DNA from: Caldilineae bacterium
GTDB taxonomy: Bacteria; Chloroflexota; Anaerolineae; JAAEKA01
DNA length: 63,111 nucleotides
NCBI GenBank assembly: GCA_020634555.1
Contig: JACKBK010000019.1
Span: forward strand, 1 to 63,111
Reading direction: 5' to 3'
A program made the translations under genes and the position numbers. The notes below the pieces were generated by a model. It saw only the letters and a list, made by a program, of their open reading frames with translations, had not been told where the DNA came from and did no database searches. Positions 9,835 through 18,482 of the stretch are shown piece by piece. Each line of letters starts with the position of its first letter. Positions within the stretch are counted from its first letter, which is position 1.

Positions 9835-10867
9835 CCAGCCTGCCGCTCCGGCCACCGATTCACCAGGTTTCCTCGACAAAGCCTGGCAGCGCCTCAAATC
9901 ATGGGAAGGCATGCTGCTGGCAGTGCTGCTGATCGTCGTCGTCTTCAACGCCGTCAACACGCCGTCCTACCTGACCTTCGGCAACTGGGTCAACTTGTTC
10001 CAGCTCTACATCGAAAAGATCATCATCGCGTTGATCATGACCTTCATCATCATCAACGGCGAGATCGACCTATCGGTTGCTTCGATCATGGCCCTATCGG
10101 CGGCGTTGATGGCCTTTCTGCACGAAAAAGAAGTTGCCTTTCCCCTCGCGGTACTGATCGGATTGCTGGCCGGGCTGGTCTGCGGTCTGTTCAACGGGTT
10201 CTGGATCGCCTTTGTCGGACTGCCCTCCCTGGTAGTCACACTGGCTACCCTGATCGCCTACCGCGGCCTAGCTCTGGTATTGGTGCAGGATCGCTCTATC
10301 GGCAACTTCCCTGTGTGGTTCAGCAACCTAGGCCAAAAGCCGTTGGTTGGCGGACTCCCGTTTGCATTGATCCTGTTCATTGCCGGGGTTGCGCTGGCCA
10401 TCGTGATCCTGCAGTACTCAGGCTTTGGCCGCAGCGTCTACGTCATCGGGAACAACAAGGATGTCGCGCGCTACTCCGGCGTCAACGTACGGGGCGTGAA
10501 GATGTGGCTGTTCATCGCCTCAGGCTTCATCGCCGGGCTGGCCGGCATCCTTTACGCTGCGCACCTGGGCGCAATGCGGGGCAGCACGGCCGACGGCTTC
10601 GAACTTGACATCATCACCATGGTGTTGCTGGGCGGCGTAAGCATCTTTGGCGGCACTGGCAGCCTTTGGGGCGTCTTATTGTCGATCCTGATCATTCTCA
10701 ATCTGCGCAACGGCATGGGGCTGGCCAACATTTCAGGCGAGATTCAGAAGGGCTTTGTGGGCGTGTTGCTCATCTTGTCGGTGCTGGCGCCCAACATCTT
10801 CGGCAGAGTCCAGGAATCCTACAACCGTCGGCGGCGGCTCAGCGCGGCCGAAACAGCCGAAGCTTGA
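9824..10867 (+). CDS. rhaQ: Sugar ABC transporter permease (RhaQ-like)
   Basis: 347 residues, second CUT2 permease. Marks include NGEIDLSVASIMALSA, GRSVYVIGNNKDVARYSG and TMVLLGGVSIFGGTGS. The start overlaps the RhaP-like gene end by 11 nt. A 132-bp gap to the binding-protein gene holds a small hairpin (ATCCGG/CCGGAT, about 10950-10965) that could act as an mRNA processing or stability element favouring higher expression of the binding protein. Confidence 0.93.
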   Translation: MSLSQPAAPATDSPGFLDKAWQRLKSWEGMLLAVLLIVVVFNAVNTPSYLTFGNWVNLFQLYIEKIIIALIMTFIIINGEIDLSVASIMALSAALMAFLHEKEVAFPLAVLIGLLAGLVCGLFNGFWIAFVGLPSLVVTLATLIAYRGLALVLVQDRSIGNFPVWFSNLGQKPLVGGLPFALILFIAGVALAIVILQYSGFGRSVYVIGNNKDVARYSGVNVRGVKMWLFIASGFIAGLAGILYAAHLGAMRGSTADGFELDIITMVLLGGVSIFGGTGSLWGVLLSILIILNLRNGMGLANISGEIQKGFVGVLLILSVLAPNIFGRVQESYNRRRRLSAAETAEA

Positions 10868-10999
10868 CACAATGTGCCTACTTTTGGCGTGTGACAAGGA
10901 GGTGTGGCGCAAGAATACAACATACCCAAGAACTCTCGTTAGCGACGATCCGGCGTCTCCGGATGGAATACACAATTTGAACGTCCAAGGAGGACAACC

Positions 11000-13177
11000 A
11001 TGAAGAAGACACGAACTGGGCTGATCCTGTTGCTGATTGCAACAATGATGCTGGCCGCCTGCGCGCCGGCAGCCACACCGGCACCGGAAGCGGCACCTAC
11101 ACAAGCGCCGGCGGAACAGCCGACCACTGCCTCAGAACCCGCCGCTACCGAAGCAGCGGCTCCTGAAGAAGCCCCGAGCGAGGCGATGTCGGAGACAATG
11201 GAACCCGTGACCTTCGAGCCGGGCATGGCAGCCAAGCTGGTGCTGCTGCCGAAGTTCCTGGGCATCCTGGTGTTCGACCAGGCCAACCAGGGCGCTGAGG
11301 AAGCTGCCGCCGAGTTGGGCAACACCGAGCCGCTGGAGTTCCTGGGACCAACTCCCGAGAACAGCGTCGCCGGACAGATCGAGATCGTCACCAACGCCAC
11401 CACCCAGGGCGTCGACGGCATCATGCTCTCCAACAACGCCGGCGACCAGATCGTGCCGGCTGCCCAGGCTGCCGAAGAAGCCGGCATCAGCCTGGTCACC
11501 TGGGACTCGCCCATCCCCAACGCTGAGGGCGAGCAGGTCTTTGTCGCTCAGGTTGACTTCGACGAGACCGGCGTCGTCATGGCCGACATGGCCCTCGACA
11601 TCCTCGGCGCCGACGGCGGCCAGTTCGCCGTCCTCTCCGCTTCCCCCGATGCTGCCAACCAGAACGCCTGGATCGCAGCCATGCAGGAAGCCCTCAAGGA
11701 TCCCAAGTACGCCACCCTCGAACTGGTAGACATCGTCTACGGCAACGACCAGTCCGAGGACAGCTACAACCAGGCGTTGGCGCTGGTTGACAAGTATCCC
11801 GACATGAAGCTGATCATGGCACCCACCACCGTCGGCATCGCCGCCGCTGCCAAGGCCATGCAGGACGAGGGTCTCTGCGACACCGTCAAGGTCTCTGGCC
11901 TTGGCCTGCCCGCCGAGATGGTCTCCTACACCCTCAACGGCTGCGCTCCCGAGTTCGCCCTCTGGAGCTTCACCGACCTCGGCTACCTCTCCTACTACCT
12001 GACCTACGGCCTGGCCACCGGCCAGATCGAGGCTAAGGAAGGCGTGCAGTTCGAGGCTGGCCGCATGGGCACCTACACCATCGAGAAGGACCCAACCCGC
12101 GACGCCGGGCTGCGTGTCCTGATGGGGCCGTTCACCATCTATGACTCCAGCAATGTCGAGGAAGCCGCCGGCCCGCAGATGGACGAGTCGACCGTCGGCA
12201 CTGATGTGGTCGTCGCGGAACCGGGCATGGCTGCCAAGCTGGTGCTGCTGCCGAAGTTCCTGGGCATCCTGGTGTTCGACCAGGCCAACCAGGGCGCTGA
12301 GGAAGCTGCCGCCGAGTTGGGCAACACCGAGCCGCTGGAGTTCCTGGGACCAACTCCCGAGAACAGCGTCGCCGGACAGATCGAGATCGTCACCAACGCC
12401 ACCACCCAGGGCGTCGACGGCATCATGCTCTCCAACAACGCCGGCGACCAGATCGTGCCGGCTGCCCAGGCTGCCGAAGAAGCCGGCATCAGCCTGGTCA
12501 CCTGGGACTCGCCCATCCCCAACGCTGAGGGCGAGCAGGTCTTTGTCGCTCAGGTTGACTTCGACGAGACCGGCGTCGTCATGGCCGACATGGCCCTCGA
12601 CATCCTCGGCGCCGACGGCGGCCAGTTCGCCGTCCTCTCCGCTTCCCCCGATGCTGCCAACCAGAACGCCTGGATCGCAGCCATGCAGGAAGCCCTCAAG
12701 GATCCCAAGTACGCCACCCTCGAACTGGTAGACATCGTCTACGGCAACGACCAGTCCGAGGACAGCTACAACCAGGCGTTGGCGCTGGTTGACAAGTATC
12801 CCGACATGAAGCTGATCATGGCACCCACCACCGTCGGCATCGCCGCCGCTGCCAAGGCCATGCAGGACGAGGGTCTCTGCGACACCGTCAAGGTCTCTGG
12901 CCTTGGCCTGCCCGCCGAGATGGTCTCCTACACCCTCAACGGCTGCGCTCCCGAGTTCGCCCTCTGGAGCTTCACCGACCTCGGCTACCTCTCCTACTAC
13001 GTCACCTACCTGCTGGCTACCGATCAGATGCAAGCCCAGGAAGGCGTGCAGTTCGAAGCTGGCCGCATGGGCACCTACACCATCGAGAAGGACCCAACCC
13101 GCGACGCCGGGCTGCGCATCCTGATGGGGCCGTTCACGGTCTACACGGCCGACAACGTGGAAGCCGCCGCTCAGTGA
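11000..13177 (+). CDS. rhaS: Substrate-binding lipoprotein with two tandem binding domains (RhaS-like)
   Basis: 725 residues, twice the usual size of a RhaS-type periplasmic-binding protein. A lipoprotein signal peptide ends in LAAC (Cys21), followed by an Ala/Pro/Glu/Thr linker to about residue 73. Two type I periplasmic-binding domains follow (about 75-400 and 409-725), each starting GMAAKLVLLPKFLGI and containing GIMLSNNAGDQI, SLVTWDSP and DAANQNAWIAAM. The second has no signal peptide. The DNA of the copies is identical over 768 bp (offset 1002 bp), but the flanks differ. SD AAGGAGG precedes the ATG. It delivers sugar to the RhaPQ channel. A true two-domain binder, a recent duplication, or an assembly error are all possible; the open frame through both copies and the distinct C-terminal segments favour a real gene. 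Confidence 0.9.
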   Translation: MKKTRTGLILLLIATMMLAACAPAATPAPEAAPTQAPAEQPTTASEPAATEAAAPEEAPSEAMSETMEPVTFEPGMAAKLVLLPKFLGILVFDQANQGAEEAAAELGNTEPLEFLGPTPENSVAGQIEIVTNATTQGVDGIMLSNNAGDQIVPAAQAAEEAGISLVTWDSPIPNAEGEQVFVAQVDFDETGVVMADMALDILGADGGQFAVLSASPDAANQNAWIAAMQEALKDPKYATLELVDIVYGNDQSEDSYNQALALVDKYPDMKLIMAPTTVGIAAAAKAMQDEGLCDTVKVSGLGLPAEMVSYTLNGCAPEFALWSFTDLGYLSYYLTYGLATGQIEAKEGVQFEAGRMGTYTIEKDPTRDAGLRVLMGPFTIYDSSNVEEAAGPQMDESTVGTDVVVAEPGMAAKLVLLPKFLGILVFDQANQGAEEAAAELGNTEPLEFLGPTPENSVAGQIEIVTNATTQGVDGIMLSNNAGDQIVPAAQAAEEAGISLVTWDSPIPNAEGEQVFVAQVDFDETGVVMADMALDILGADGGQFAVLSASPDAANQNAWIAAMQEALKDPKYATLELVDIVYGNDQSEDSYNQALALVDKYPDMKLIMAPTTVGIAAAAKAMQDEGLCDTVKVSGLGLPAEMVSYTLNGCAPEFALWSFTDLGYLSYYVTYLLATDQMQAQEGVQFEAGRMGTYTIEKDPTRDAGLRILMGPFTVYTADNVEAAAQ
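11231..13000 (+). repeat. Two identical 768-bp tandem copies in the binding-protein gene
   Basis: 11231-11998 and 12233-13000 read the same base for base. A synonymous difference stands just before (GCA at 11228-11230, GCT at 12230-12232), and divergence starts just after (CTGACC versus GTCACC). About 35 bp later the copies become similar again with scattered changes. Identity in the core with diverged edges is what gene conversion between older duplicates would leave. Confidence 0.9.
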
Positions 13178-13211
13178 TCACGGATCGCTGAAAGCCAGAG
13201 AGCACGCGTGC

Positions 13212-13250
13212 GCAGGTGACAGCTACTTTCGGAAAGTGACTGTCACCTGC
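13212..13250. repeat. Palindromic repeat flanking the DUF4037 gene, left copy
   Basis: GCAGGTGACAG and CTGTCACCTGC arms with internal ACTTTC/GAAAGT pairing. A close copy with an 18-bp perfect stem lies at 14381-14421, so the two bracket one gene. Confidence 0.8.
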
Positions 13251-13270
13251 CAGCAGCTATCGACACGATC

Positions 13271-13309
13271 GGAACGGCCGCACTTCGGCAAGCCGAATGC
13301 GGCCGTTCC
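13271..13309. terminator. GC-rich hairpin after the binding-protein gene
   Basis: GGAACGGCCGCA...TTCGGC pairs with GCCGAA...TGCGGCCGTTCC with a single bulge and a 2-nt loop. Position after the importer operon suggests transcript termination or 3' end protection; there is no T-run, so Rho-independent termination is uncertain. Confidence 0.5.
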
Positions 13310-13324
13310 TCCGACCACCACCCA

Positions 13325-14377
13325 ATGACTGAATCGATCATCGACGTCAGCCGCTGTTTTTTCTTCGAGGTGCTCAAGCCAATTCTGGAGAGCAACTTTC
13401 CCGCGGCCACAGCCCAGACCACCTTCGGCGTGTTCGGCTACGGCTCGGAGGTACTGCGGCTGGACGACGAGCACTCGGCCGATCACCACTGGGGCATCCG
13501 TGTCAACGCGCTAATGCCGGAGCAGATGTTCGCGCAGCAAAGCGCCGACATTCTGCGGGTGGTCGAGAAAGAGACGCCCGCGACCTATCGCGGCCACAAC
13601 CTGCGCGATGGTTACTCTGCCGGTAAGGGTCTTTCGCTGACCAGCCTGGAGGGCTATCTGCTGCGTACCGTAGGGTTGACCCGCGTCCCACAAACCTTCC
13701 AGGAGTGGCTGAACGTTCCCGAGGAGGATATTACCCACGTCGTCAACGGCGAGATATGGCAGGACGACGCCGGCCAGTTCTCGGCCGTTCGCGCCGCATT
13801 TCTTGCGTACTACCCCGAGCCGGTGCGTCTGCGCAGAATCGCCCACTGGTGCCGCTATTTCTCAGGGATGGGCACATACGCGCTCAAGCGCGCCCTGCTG
13901 CGTTACAACGAGTGGTACGCTGCGGTCACCTTTGCCCGCGCCATCCGCCTGGGTGTCCAACTGGCCTTTCTTCTCGACAAACAATACTGCCCTTATGACA
14001 AGTGGACCATGGCGTTTTTTAGCCAGTTGCCCCGCCTGTACTACCCGCTGGCACCCATCGTCAACGAGGCGGTCAGCCTGGCAACTCCGTGGGCGCGCAA
14101 GCTGGACCTGCTGAACCAGATGGCAGACATCCTGGACCAAACGATGGTGGCGGATGGCATTGTCCCACCGCACCCGGTCTTCAAGTCGTCGCCCAGCTCC
14201 GGCTATCGACTGCTGGAACACAACTACGCCGAAATCCTGCGAACGCTACCCGAGGAGATTCGCACAATCGTCCCTGTCTGGGACCAGATCTATCTGGAGC
14301 GGTTCCACAGCGGTTACGTGGCATCGCTTGAAATGAACACATGGGATGGCTTGCTGAACTTGGAGCCGGTGGATTAA
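13325..14377 (+). CDS. DUF4037 family protein (nucleotidyltransferase-like)
   Basis: 350 residues. The segment FGYGSEVLRLDDEHSADHHWG matches the DUF4037/minimal nucleotidyltransferase pattern, in which a GS motif is followed by acidic residues (here DDEHS and DHH). The C-terminal part is helix rich. Substrate and role are unknown. It is bracketed by two copies of a palindrome (13212-13250 and 14381-14421), has no obvious ribosome site, and interrupts an otherwise coherent rhamnose locus, which is compatible with a later insertion. It could also serve the locus in an unknown way. Confidence 0.75.
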   Translation: MTESIIDVSRCFFFEVLKPILESNFPAATAQTTFGVFGYGSEVLRLDDEHSADHHWGIRVNALMPEQMFAQQSADILRVVEKETPATYRGHNLRDGYSAGKGLSLTSLEGYLLRTVGLTRVPQTFQEWLNVPEEDITHVVNGEIWQDDAGQFSAVRAAFLAYYPEPVRLRRIAHWCRYFSGMGTYALKRALLRYNEWYAAVTFARAIRLGVQLAFLLDKQYCPYDKWTMAFFSQLPRLYYPLAPIVNEAVSLATPWARKLDLLNQMADILDQTMVADGIVPPHPVFKSSPSSGYRLLEHNYAEILRTLPEEIRTIVPVWDQIYLERFHSGYVASLEMNTWDGLLNLEPVD

Positions 14378-14380
14378 TAG

Positions 14381-14421
14381 TCCAGGTGACAGTCACTTGC
14401 CGAAAGTGACTGTCACCTGGA
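14381..14421. repeat. Palindromic repeat flanking the DUF4037 gene, right copy
   Basis: Perfect 18-bp arms (14381-14398 and 14404-14421) around a 5-nt loop; shares the AGGTGACAG...CTGTCACCT arms with the copy at 13212-13250. It begins 3 nt after the DUF4037 stop and could also act as its terminator, although no T-run follows. Confidence 0.8.
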
Positions 14422-14448
14422 CGCCGCCACAGGACTGCCGACCTGATC

Positions 14449-14513
14449 GTCATTCCCGCGAAAGCGGGAATCCAGGACTGCGAAGAGTAGATTCCCGCTA
14501 TCGCGGGAATCAC
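14449..14513. repeat. Palindromic repeat, family A, copy 2
   Basis: GTCATTCCCGCGAAAGCGGGAATC and GATTCCCGCTATCGCGGGAATCAC arms; slightly degenerate relative of the element at 5729-5793. It ends about 25 bp before the start of the next gene. Confidence 0.8.
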
Positions 14514-14537
14514 AGAGAGAACATCTACGAAACATTC

Positions 14538-15551
14538 ATGAACTCAAAAGAACGTGTACTGGCGACACTGAAGCGCCAACCGGTCGACCGTACACCAATC
14601 GACTGCTGGCTGTACCAGAAGCAATTCGTAGAGAAGCTCACCGCCGCCTACGGCCCGCGCGAGAAGTTTCTCGACGAGTTCAACGTCGATATCTTCGTCG
14701 GCTTTACACCGTGGCCTAACCAGACCGGCCGTTTGCTGGACGTGAGCGAGCTACCTGAGTTCGATCCCGGCGACCCGCGCGACTCGCGATGGCTGAACCA
14801 CACCGATTGGGACTACGATTTTGCTGGCTTGAACGTAGCGCAGGCCATCGAACAGCAAGGCGACAGGCGCTGGATCATCGCCCATCTTTGGGGCATCGTC
14901 GAGGGAACCAGCCGCATCATCGGCATCGAGAACTGCTGGACCAGCCTGGTGGAGTTTCCCAAGATCATGACCGGGTGGTTCGACCGCTACGCCGATTGGC
15001 TCTGCGCGCTGGTTGATAGCTGCGTTGACGCTGGCGTGGACATGATCACACTCTCCGACGACTGGGGCAGTAACCGCAGCATGCTGTTTTCGCCGCGCAT
15101 GTGGCGACGGATGATCGGCCCTTACGCCAGCCGTGTCGTGCGCCACGCCCACGAGCGGGGCATCTACGTCAACTTGCACAGCGACGGCTACATCATGGAC
15201 GTCATGGATGATCTGGTCGACATCGGCTATGACATGATGCATCCGGTGCAGGAAAGTGCGGGCATGGATCCACTGACTGTCAAGCAGCAGTACGGTGACA
15301 AGCTGGTTATCTACGGCTCACTGGATGTGGTCGATGGCTTGCTGGCATATCAAGGCGATGTGCTGGAAGACTACATCACCCAGCGTTTTGCGATCTATGC
15401 GCCTGGCGGTGGCTTCATCTTTAACACCGGCCATTTCGTCCAGCCCGACATTCCACCGCAACGGCTGCTGCACGCTTACACTGTTGTCAACCAGCTGGCG
15501 CGGCAGTACGGGACGATGGAAGAAGAAAACAAGGAAAGGCAGACACAATGA
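14538..15551 (+). CDS. Uroporphyrinogen decarboxylase (URO-D)-like protein, rhamnose locus
   Basis: 337 residues from ATG 14538. The N-terminal MNSKERVLATLKRQPVDRTP is the typical opening of URO-D-superfamily proteins found outside haem loci; later come DDWGSNRSMLFSPRMWRRMI and NLHSDGYIMDVMDDLVDIG. The methyltransferase-type zinc motif (His-x-Cys) is not present; the matching place reads HSDG. It overlaps the mutarotase start by 4 nt (ATGA), so it is cotranslated with a rhamnose enzyme. Its reaction is unknown; a genuine role in haem synthesis is unlikely in this setting. A second related protein lies two genes on. Confidence 0.85.
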   Translation: MNSKERVLATLKRQPVDRTPIDCWLYQKQFVEKLTAAYGPREKFLDEFNVDIFVGFTPWPNQTGRLLDVSELPEFDPGDPRDSRWLNHTDWDYDFAGLNVAQAIEQQGDRRWIIAHLWGIVEGTSRIIGIENCWTSLVEFPKIMTGWFDRYADWLCALVDSCVDAGVDMITLSDDWGSNRSMLFSPRMWRRMIGPYASRVVRHAHERGIYVNLHSDGYIMDVMDDLVDIGYDMMHPVQESAGMDPLTVKQQYGDKLVIYGSLDVVDGLLAYQGDVLEDYITQRFAIYAPGGGFIFNTGHFVQPDIPPQRLLHAYTVVNQLARQYGTMEEENKERQTQ

Positions 15552-15871
15552 AACGGGTTGGCTTCTTGCTGAAGGTCAAAGAAGACAAGATCGAAGAATA
15601 CAAGAAACATCATGAGGCCGTGTGGCCGGAGATGCTGGCAGCGCTACGGCGCACCGGCTGGCACAACTATTCGCTCTTCATGCGGCCTGACGGCCTGCTC
15701 TTTGGTTACTTCGAGACGCCCGAGAGCTTCCAGTCCGCGCTGGACGGCATGGCTGAGGAAGAGATCAATGCCCGCTGGCAGACGTTCATGGCGCCTTACT
15801 TTGAGGATCTGGGCGGTGCAGCTGCCGACGAGAGCATGGTCGAGCTGGAGGAAGTATTTCATCTGGAGTGA
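15548..15871 (+). CDS. rhaM: L-rhamnose mutarotase
   Basis: 107 residues, the normal size of RhaM/RhaU. MKRVGFLLKVKEDKIEEYKKHH, WPEMLAALRRTGWHNYSLF and the aromatic/His positions fit the family, which interconverts alpha and beta anomers of L-rhamnose so the isomerase receives the right one. It overlaps the upstream URO-D-like gene by 4 nt. This gene, with the isomerase, is the main evidence that the importer and locus serve rhamnose. Confidence 0.92.
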   Translation: MKRVGFLLKVKEDKIEEYKKHHEAVWPEMLAALRRTGWHNYSLFMRPDGLLFGYFETPESFQSALDGMAEEEINARWQTFMAPYFEDLGGAAADESMVELEEVFHLE

Positions 15872-15927
15872 GAAGCGGAATAACAAAGTGAGAAGGTGAG
15901 AAGGTGACAACGCGACAGGCACCAGCA

Positions 15928-15985
15928 CTTCCCTGTTCTTTCCCTCATTTCCTTCGTTTCCTTTCTCTCCCTTCTTTCTGCTCAG
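15928..15985. repeat. Pyrimidine-rich tract (inverse of the purine repeat)
   Basis: TTTCC/TTCCC-type units in the 125-bp gap after the mutarotase gene, immediately before the AGAGGAG ribosome site of the next gene. Reverse complement resembles the GGAAACGAGGGAAA tracts elsewhere in the window. Confidence 0.4.
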
Positions 15986-15996
15986 AGGAGTAACCT

Positions 15997-17094
15997 ATGA
16001 ATTCACGACAACGAGTACTCACTGCCCTGAAGCGCACTGGCGTGCCCGATCGGGTGCCGGTCCAGTTCGACCTGTGCCGGCAGTTGACCGACGCATTTGG
16101 TGCAAAATTCGATATCCCGATTCACTACACGACCTCCTACTTCGAGGATGTGACCTACCGCATCTCGGCCAACGAACTACGCACGGCTATGGGCAGCGAC
16201 TGCGTCGTCGTCGGTGCGGGTCTGCCGCGCGGCTACCAACATCCGGTAACCGACGCCGGCTACATCGTCAACGAGTTCGGGATGACCATGCGCCAGGGGC
16301 CTCTCTACATGGAGGTTGTGGAGACGCCTCTCCGTGGCGTCAACAGCGCCGAGCAGGTTCGGAACCATCCATTCCCCGACCCGCTCGCACCTGGCCGCTT
16401 CGATGACGCCGAGAAATACATCCGGGAGTATCGCGACGACTACTTCATCATCGGCGACCTGGAGCTGACCATGTTCGAGATGTCCTGGCACCTGGTTGGC
16501 CTGGAGAAGTTTCTTATGGACATGGCCACCGGCGAGGAATATGTCGGCGTACTGCTGGACCGCGTCAAGGAGTTCAGCACTGGCATCGGCAAGCGGCTGG
16601 TGGAATTGGGCGTCGATGGCATCTGGTTCGGCGACGACTTCGGCGCCCAAAACGGCATGATGATCTCGCCTCGCATGTGGCGCAACGTGTTCAAACCGCG
16701 CTATGCCGAGCTGTTTCAGGAGTTCAAGGCTACCAACCCGGATCTGCTGATCATGTACCACAGCGACGGTGCGGTCGCGCCGATCCTCGAAGACCTGATC
16801 GAGATTGGCCTGGATGTTTTCAACCCCGTGCAGCCCAACGTGCCCGGCCACGATCCTCAGGAACTCAAGGACAAGTTCGGCGACCGGCTTTCCTTCTGGG
16901 GAGCCATCGACCAGCAGCAGTTGCTGCCCAACGGCACCACGGCGGAGATCGAAGCTGACGTCGCGGAGAAGATCCGCGTGCTGGGTGCAGGCGGCGGTTA
17001 CATGTGCTCGCCGGCGCACATCATCCAGTCGGACGTTTCGCCGGAGAACGTTGAGGCATTCATCGCGGCCGCCAAGAAGCACGGCGTTTACTAA
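15997..17094 (+). CDS. Uroporphyrinogen decarboxylase (URO-D)-like protein 2
   Basis: 365 residues, preceded by AGAGGAG. Opening MNSRQRVLTALKRTGVPDRVP, middle WFGDDFGAQNGMMISPRMWR, then MYHSDGAVAPILEDLIEIGLD and GGGYMCSPAHII. Paralogous to the protein at 14538-15551 and again has HSDG where corrinoid-methyltransferase relatives carry zinc-binding His-x-Cys. Only 22 bp separates it from the isomerase gene, so it belongs to the same transcript. Function unknown; a lyase or decarboxylase acting on a sugar-derived acid would fit the fold but is speculation. Confidence 0.85.
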   Translation: MNSRQRVLTALKRTGVPDRVPVQFDLCRQLTDAFGAKFDIPIHYTTSYFEDVTYRISANELRTAMGSDCVVVGAGLPRGYQHPVTDAGYIVNEFGMTMRQGPLYMEVVETPLRGVNSAEQVRNHPFPDPLAPGRFDDAEKYIREYRDDYFIIGDLELTMFEMSWHLVGLEKFLMDMATGEEYVGVLLDRVKEFSTGIGKRLVELGVDGIWFGDDFGAQNGMMISPRMWRNVFKPRYAELFQEFKATNPDLLIMYHSDGAVAPILEDLIEIGLDVFNPVQPNVPGHDPQELKDKFGDRLSFWGAIDQQQLLPNGTTAEIEADVAEKIRVLGAGGGYMCSPAHIIQSDVSPENVEAFIAAAKKHGVY

Positions 17095-17116
17095 TCCCAA
17101 AATCCAAGGAATTGCC

Positions 17117-18388
17117 ATGACTCTAACAGAGGGCAGCATCCAGGCTGCATATGAATTGGCCCGAGAGCGCTACGCCGCTTTGGGCGTAGACACCGAAAAG
17201 GCGCTTTCCGCGCTGAGCCAGATTGCCATTTCCCTGCACTGCTGGCAGGGAGATGATGTGGGTGGCTTCGAGAGTTCCGCCGGCGAGCTTGGCGGCGGCC
17301 TGGCTACCACCGGCAACTATCCCGGCAAGGCGCGCACAGCCGACGAACTGCGCAGCGACCTGGACGTCGCCTACAGCCTGATCCCCGGCAACCACCGGCT
17401 CAACTTGCACGCCATCTACGCCGAAACGGGTGGCCGGTCCGTGGAGCGCACCGATCTGCAACCGGAGCATTTTGCAGCCTGGGTGGACTGGGCCAGAGCC
17501 AACAGCCATGGCCTGGACTTCAATCCAACCTGCTTCTCCCATCCCATGGCTGCCGACGGCTTCACGCTGGCCAGCTACGACGAGTCCGTGCGCCGCTTCT
17601 GGATCGACCATTGCATCGCCAGCCGGCGCATCGGCGAGAGCTTCGGCCGCGCGTTGGGGACGCCGTGCGTAACCAACGTCTGGATACCGGACGGCCTCAA
17701 GGACACACCGGTGGACCGCAAGACGCCGCGCGAGCTGCTGGCCCAGTCGCTGGACACCGTGTTTGCCGACAAGATCGACCCGCGCTTCAACCTGGATGCG
17801 GTCGAAGGCAAGCTCTTCGGGCTTGGCTCGGAGGCCTACGTGGTGGGATCGCACGAGTTCTACCTGGGCTATGCTCTCACGCGCGGCGTGCTGCTGACCC
17901 TGGACAGCGGCCACTTCCACCCCACAGAAACCATCGCTGACAAGATCTCCGCAGTAATGACATACTTGCCCGAGCTGCTGCTGCACGTCAGCCGCGGCGT
18001 CCGCTGGGACAGCGACCATGTGGTGCTCCTCAACGACGACCTGCAGGCTATTATGCAGGAGTTGGTGCGCGGCGACTTTCTCGGGCGCACCCACATCGGC
18101 CTCGACTACTTCGATGCCAGCATCAACCGTGTAGCCGCCTGGGTAATCGGGACGCGCAACGCCTTGCGTGCGCTGCTGCTGGCCCTGCTGGAGCCTATCA
18201 ACCACCTGCGGTCGTTGGAAGTCGCAGGCGACTACACGTCTCGTTTGGCGCTGTTGGAGGAACTCAAGGGCCTGCCGTTCGGTGCTGTCTGGGACTACCA
18301 TTGCCTACGCGAAGGTGTACCTGTTGGCACAGCTTTCCTGGATGATGTCAGAACCTATGAAACAGAGACCCTAATGAAACGAGGGTAA
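17117..18388 (+). CDS. rhaA: L-rhamnose isomerase
   Basis: 423 residues from ATG 17117, with AAGGA 6 nt upstream; a longer in-frame reading back to 16805 overlaps the previous gene and is rejected. Marks: SLHCWQGDDVGGFE, NLHAIYAE, DFNPTCFSHPMA, LDSGHFHPTETIADKIS, VRWDSDHVVLLND. It converts L-rhamnose to L-rhamnulose using divalent metals bound by the conserved Glu/Asp/His set. It follows the mutarotase and precedes a class II aldolase; the kinase step between them is not encoded in the window. Confidence 0.94.
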   Translation: MTLTEGSIQAAYELARERYAALGVDTEKALSALSQIAISLHCWQGDDVGGFESSAGELGGGLATTGNYPGKARTADELRSDLDVAYSLIPGNHRLNLHAIYAETGGRSVERTDLQPEHFAAWVDWARANSHGLDFNPTCFSHPMAADGFTLASYDESVRRFWIDHCIASRRIGESFGRALGTPCVTNVWIPDGLKDTPVDRKTPRELLAQSLDTVFADKIDPRFNLDAVEGKLFGLGSEAYVVGSHEFYLGYALTRGVLLTLDSGHFHPTETIADKISAVMTYLPELLLHVSRGVRWDSDHVVLLNDDLQAIMQELVRGDFLGRTHIGLDYFDASINRVAAWVIGTRNALRALLLALLEPINHLRSLEVAGDYTSRLALLEELKGLPFGAVWDYHCLREGVPVGTAFLDDVRTYETETLMKRG

Positions 18389-18407
18389 ATAGCCATGAAC
18401 CCGTTCT

Positions 18408-18452
18408 GGCCGGCCTGACCGAGCCAGAGCGAAACGTCCTGATTAGCCGGCC
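18408..18452. repeat. Inverted repeat between isomerase and aldolase genes
   Basis: GGCCGGC (18408-18414) and GCCGGCC (18446-18452) in the 94-bp gap. It could be a weak terminator or processing hairpin; no promoter is obvious. Confidence 0.35.
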
Positions 18453-18482
18453 GACGTAAGCCAGCCCGGTATTGGAGCAACC

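Noticed and set aside
11132..13033. Minus-strand open frame of 633 codons opposite the binding-protein gene
   Set aside because: It is internally repeated only because the plus-strand gene is duplicated; no ribosome site or family resemblance.
14538..15551. Haem-pathway uroporphyrinogen decarboxylase (hemE)
   Set aside because: Typical HemE N-terminal motifs are missing and the gene is embedded in a rhamnose operon with a paralogue nearby.
16805..17116. N-terminal extension of L-rhamnose isomerase
   Set aside because: It overlaps the URO-D-like gene in another frame and reads Ser/Arg-rich; ATG 17117 has a ribosome site and fits the family length.
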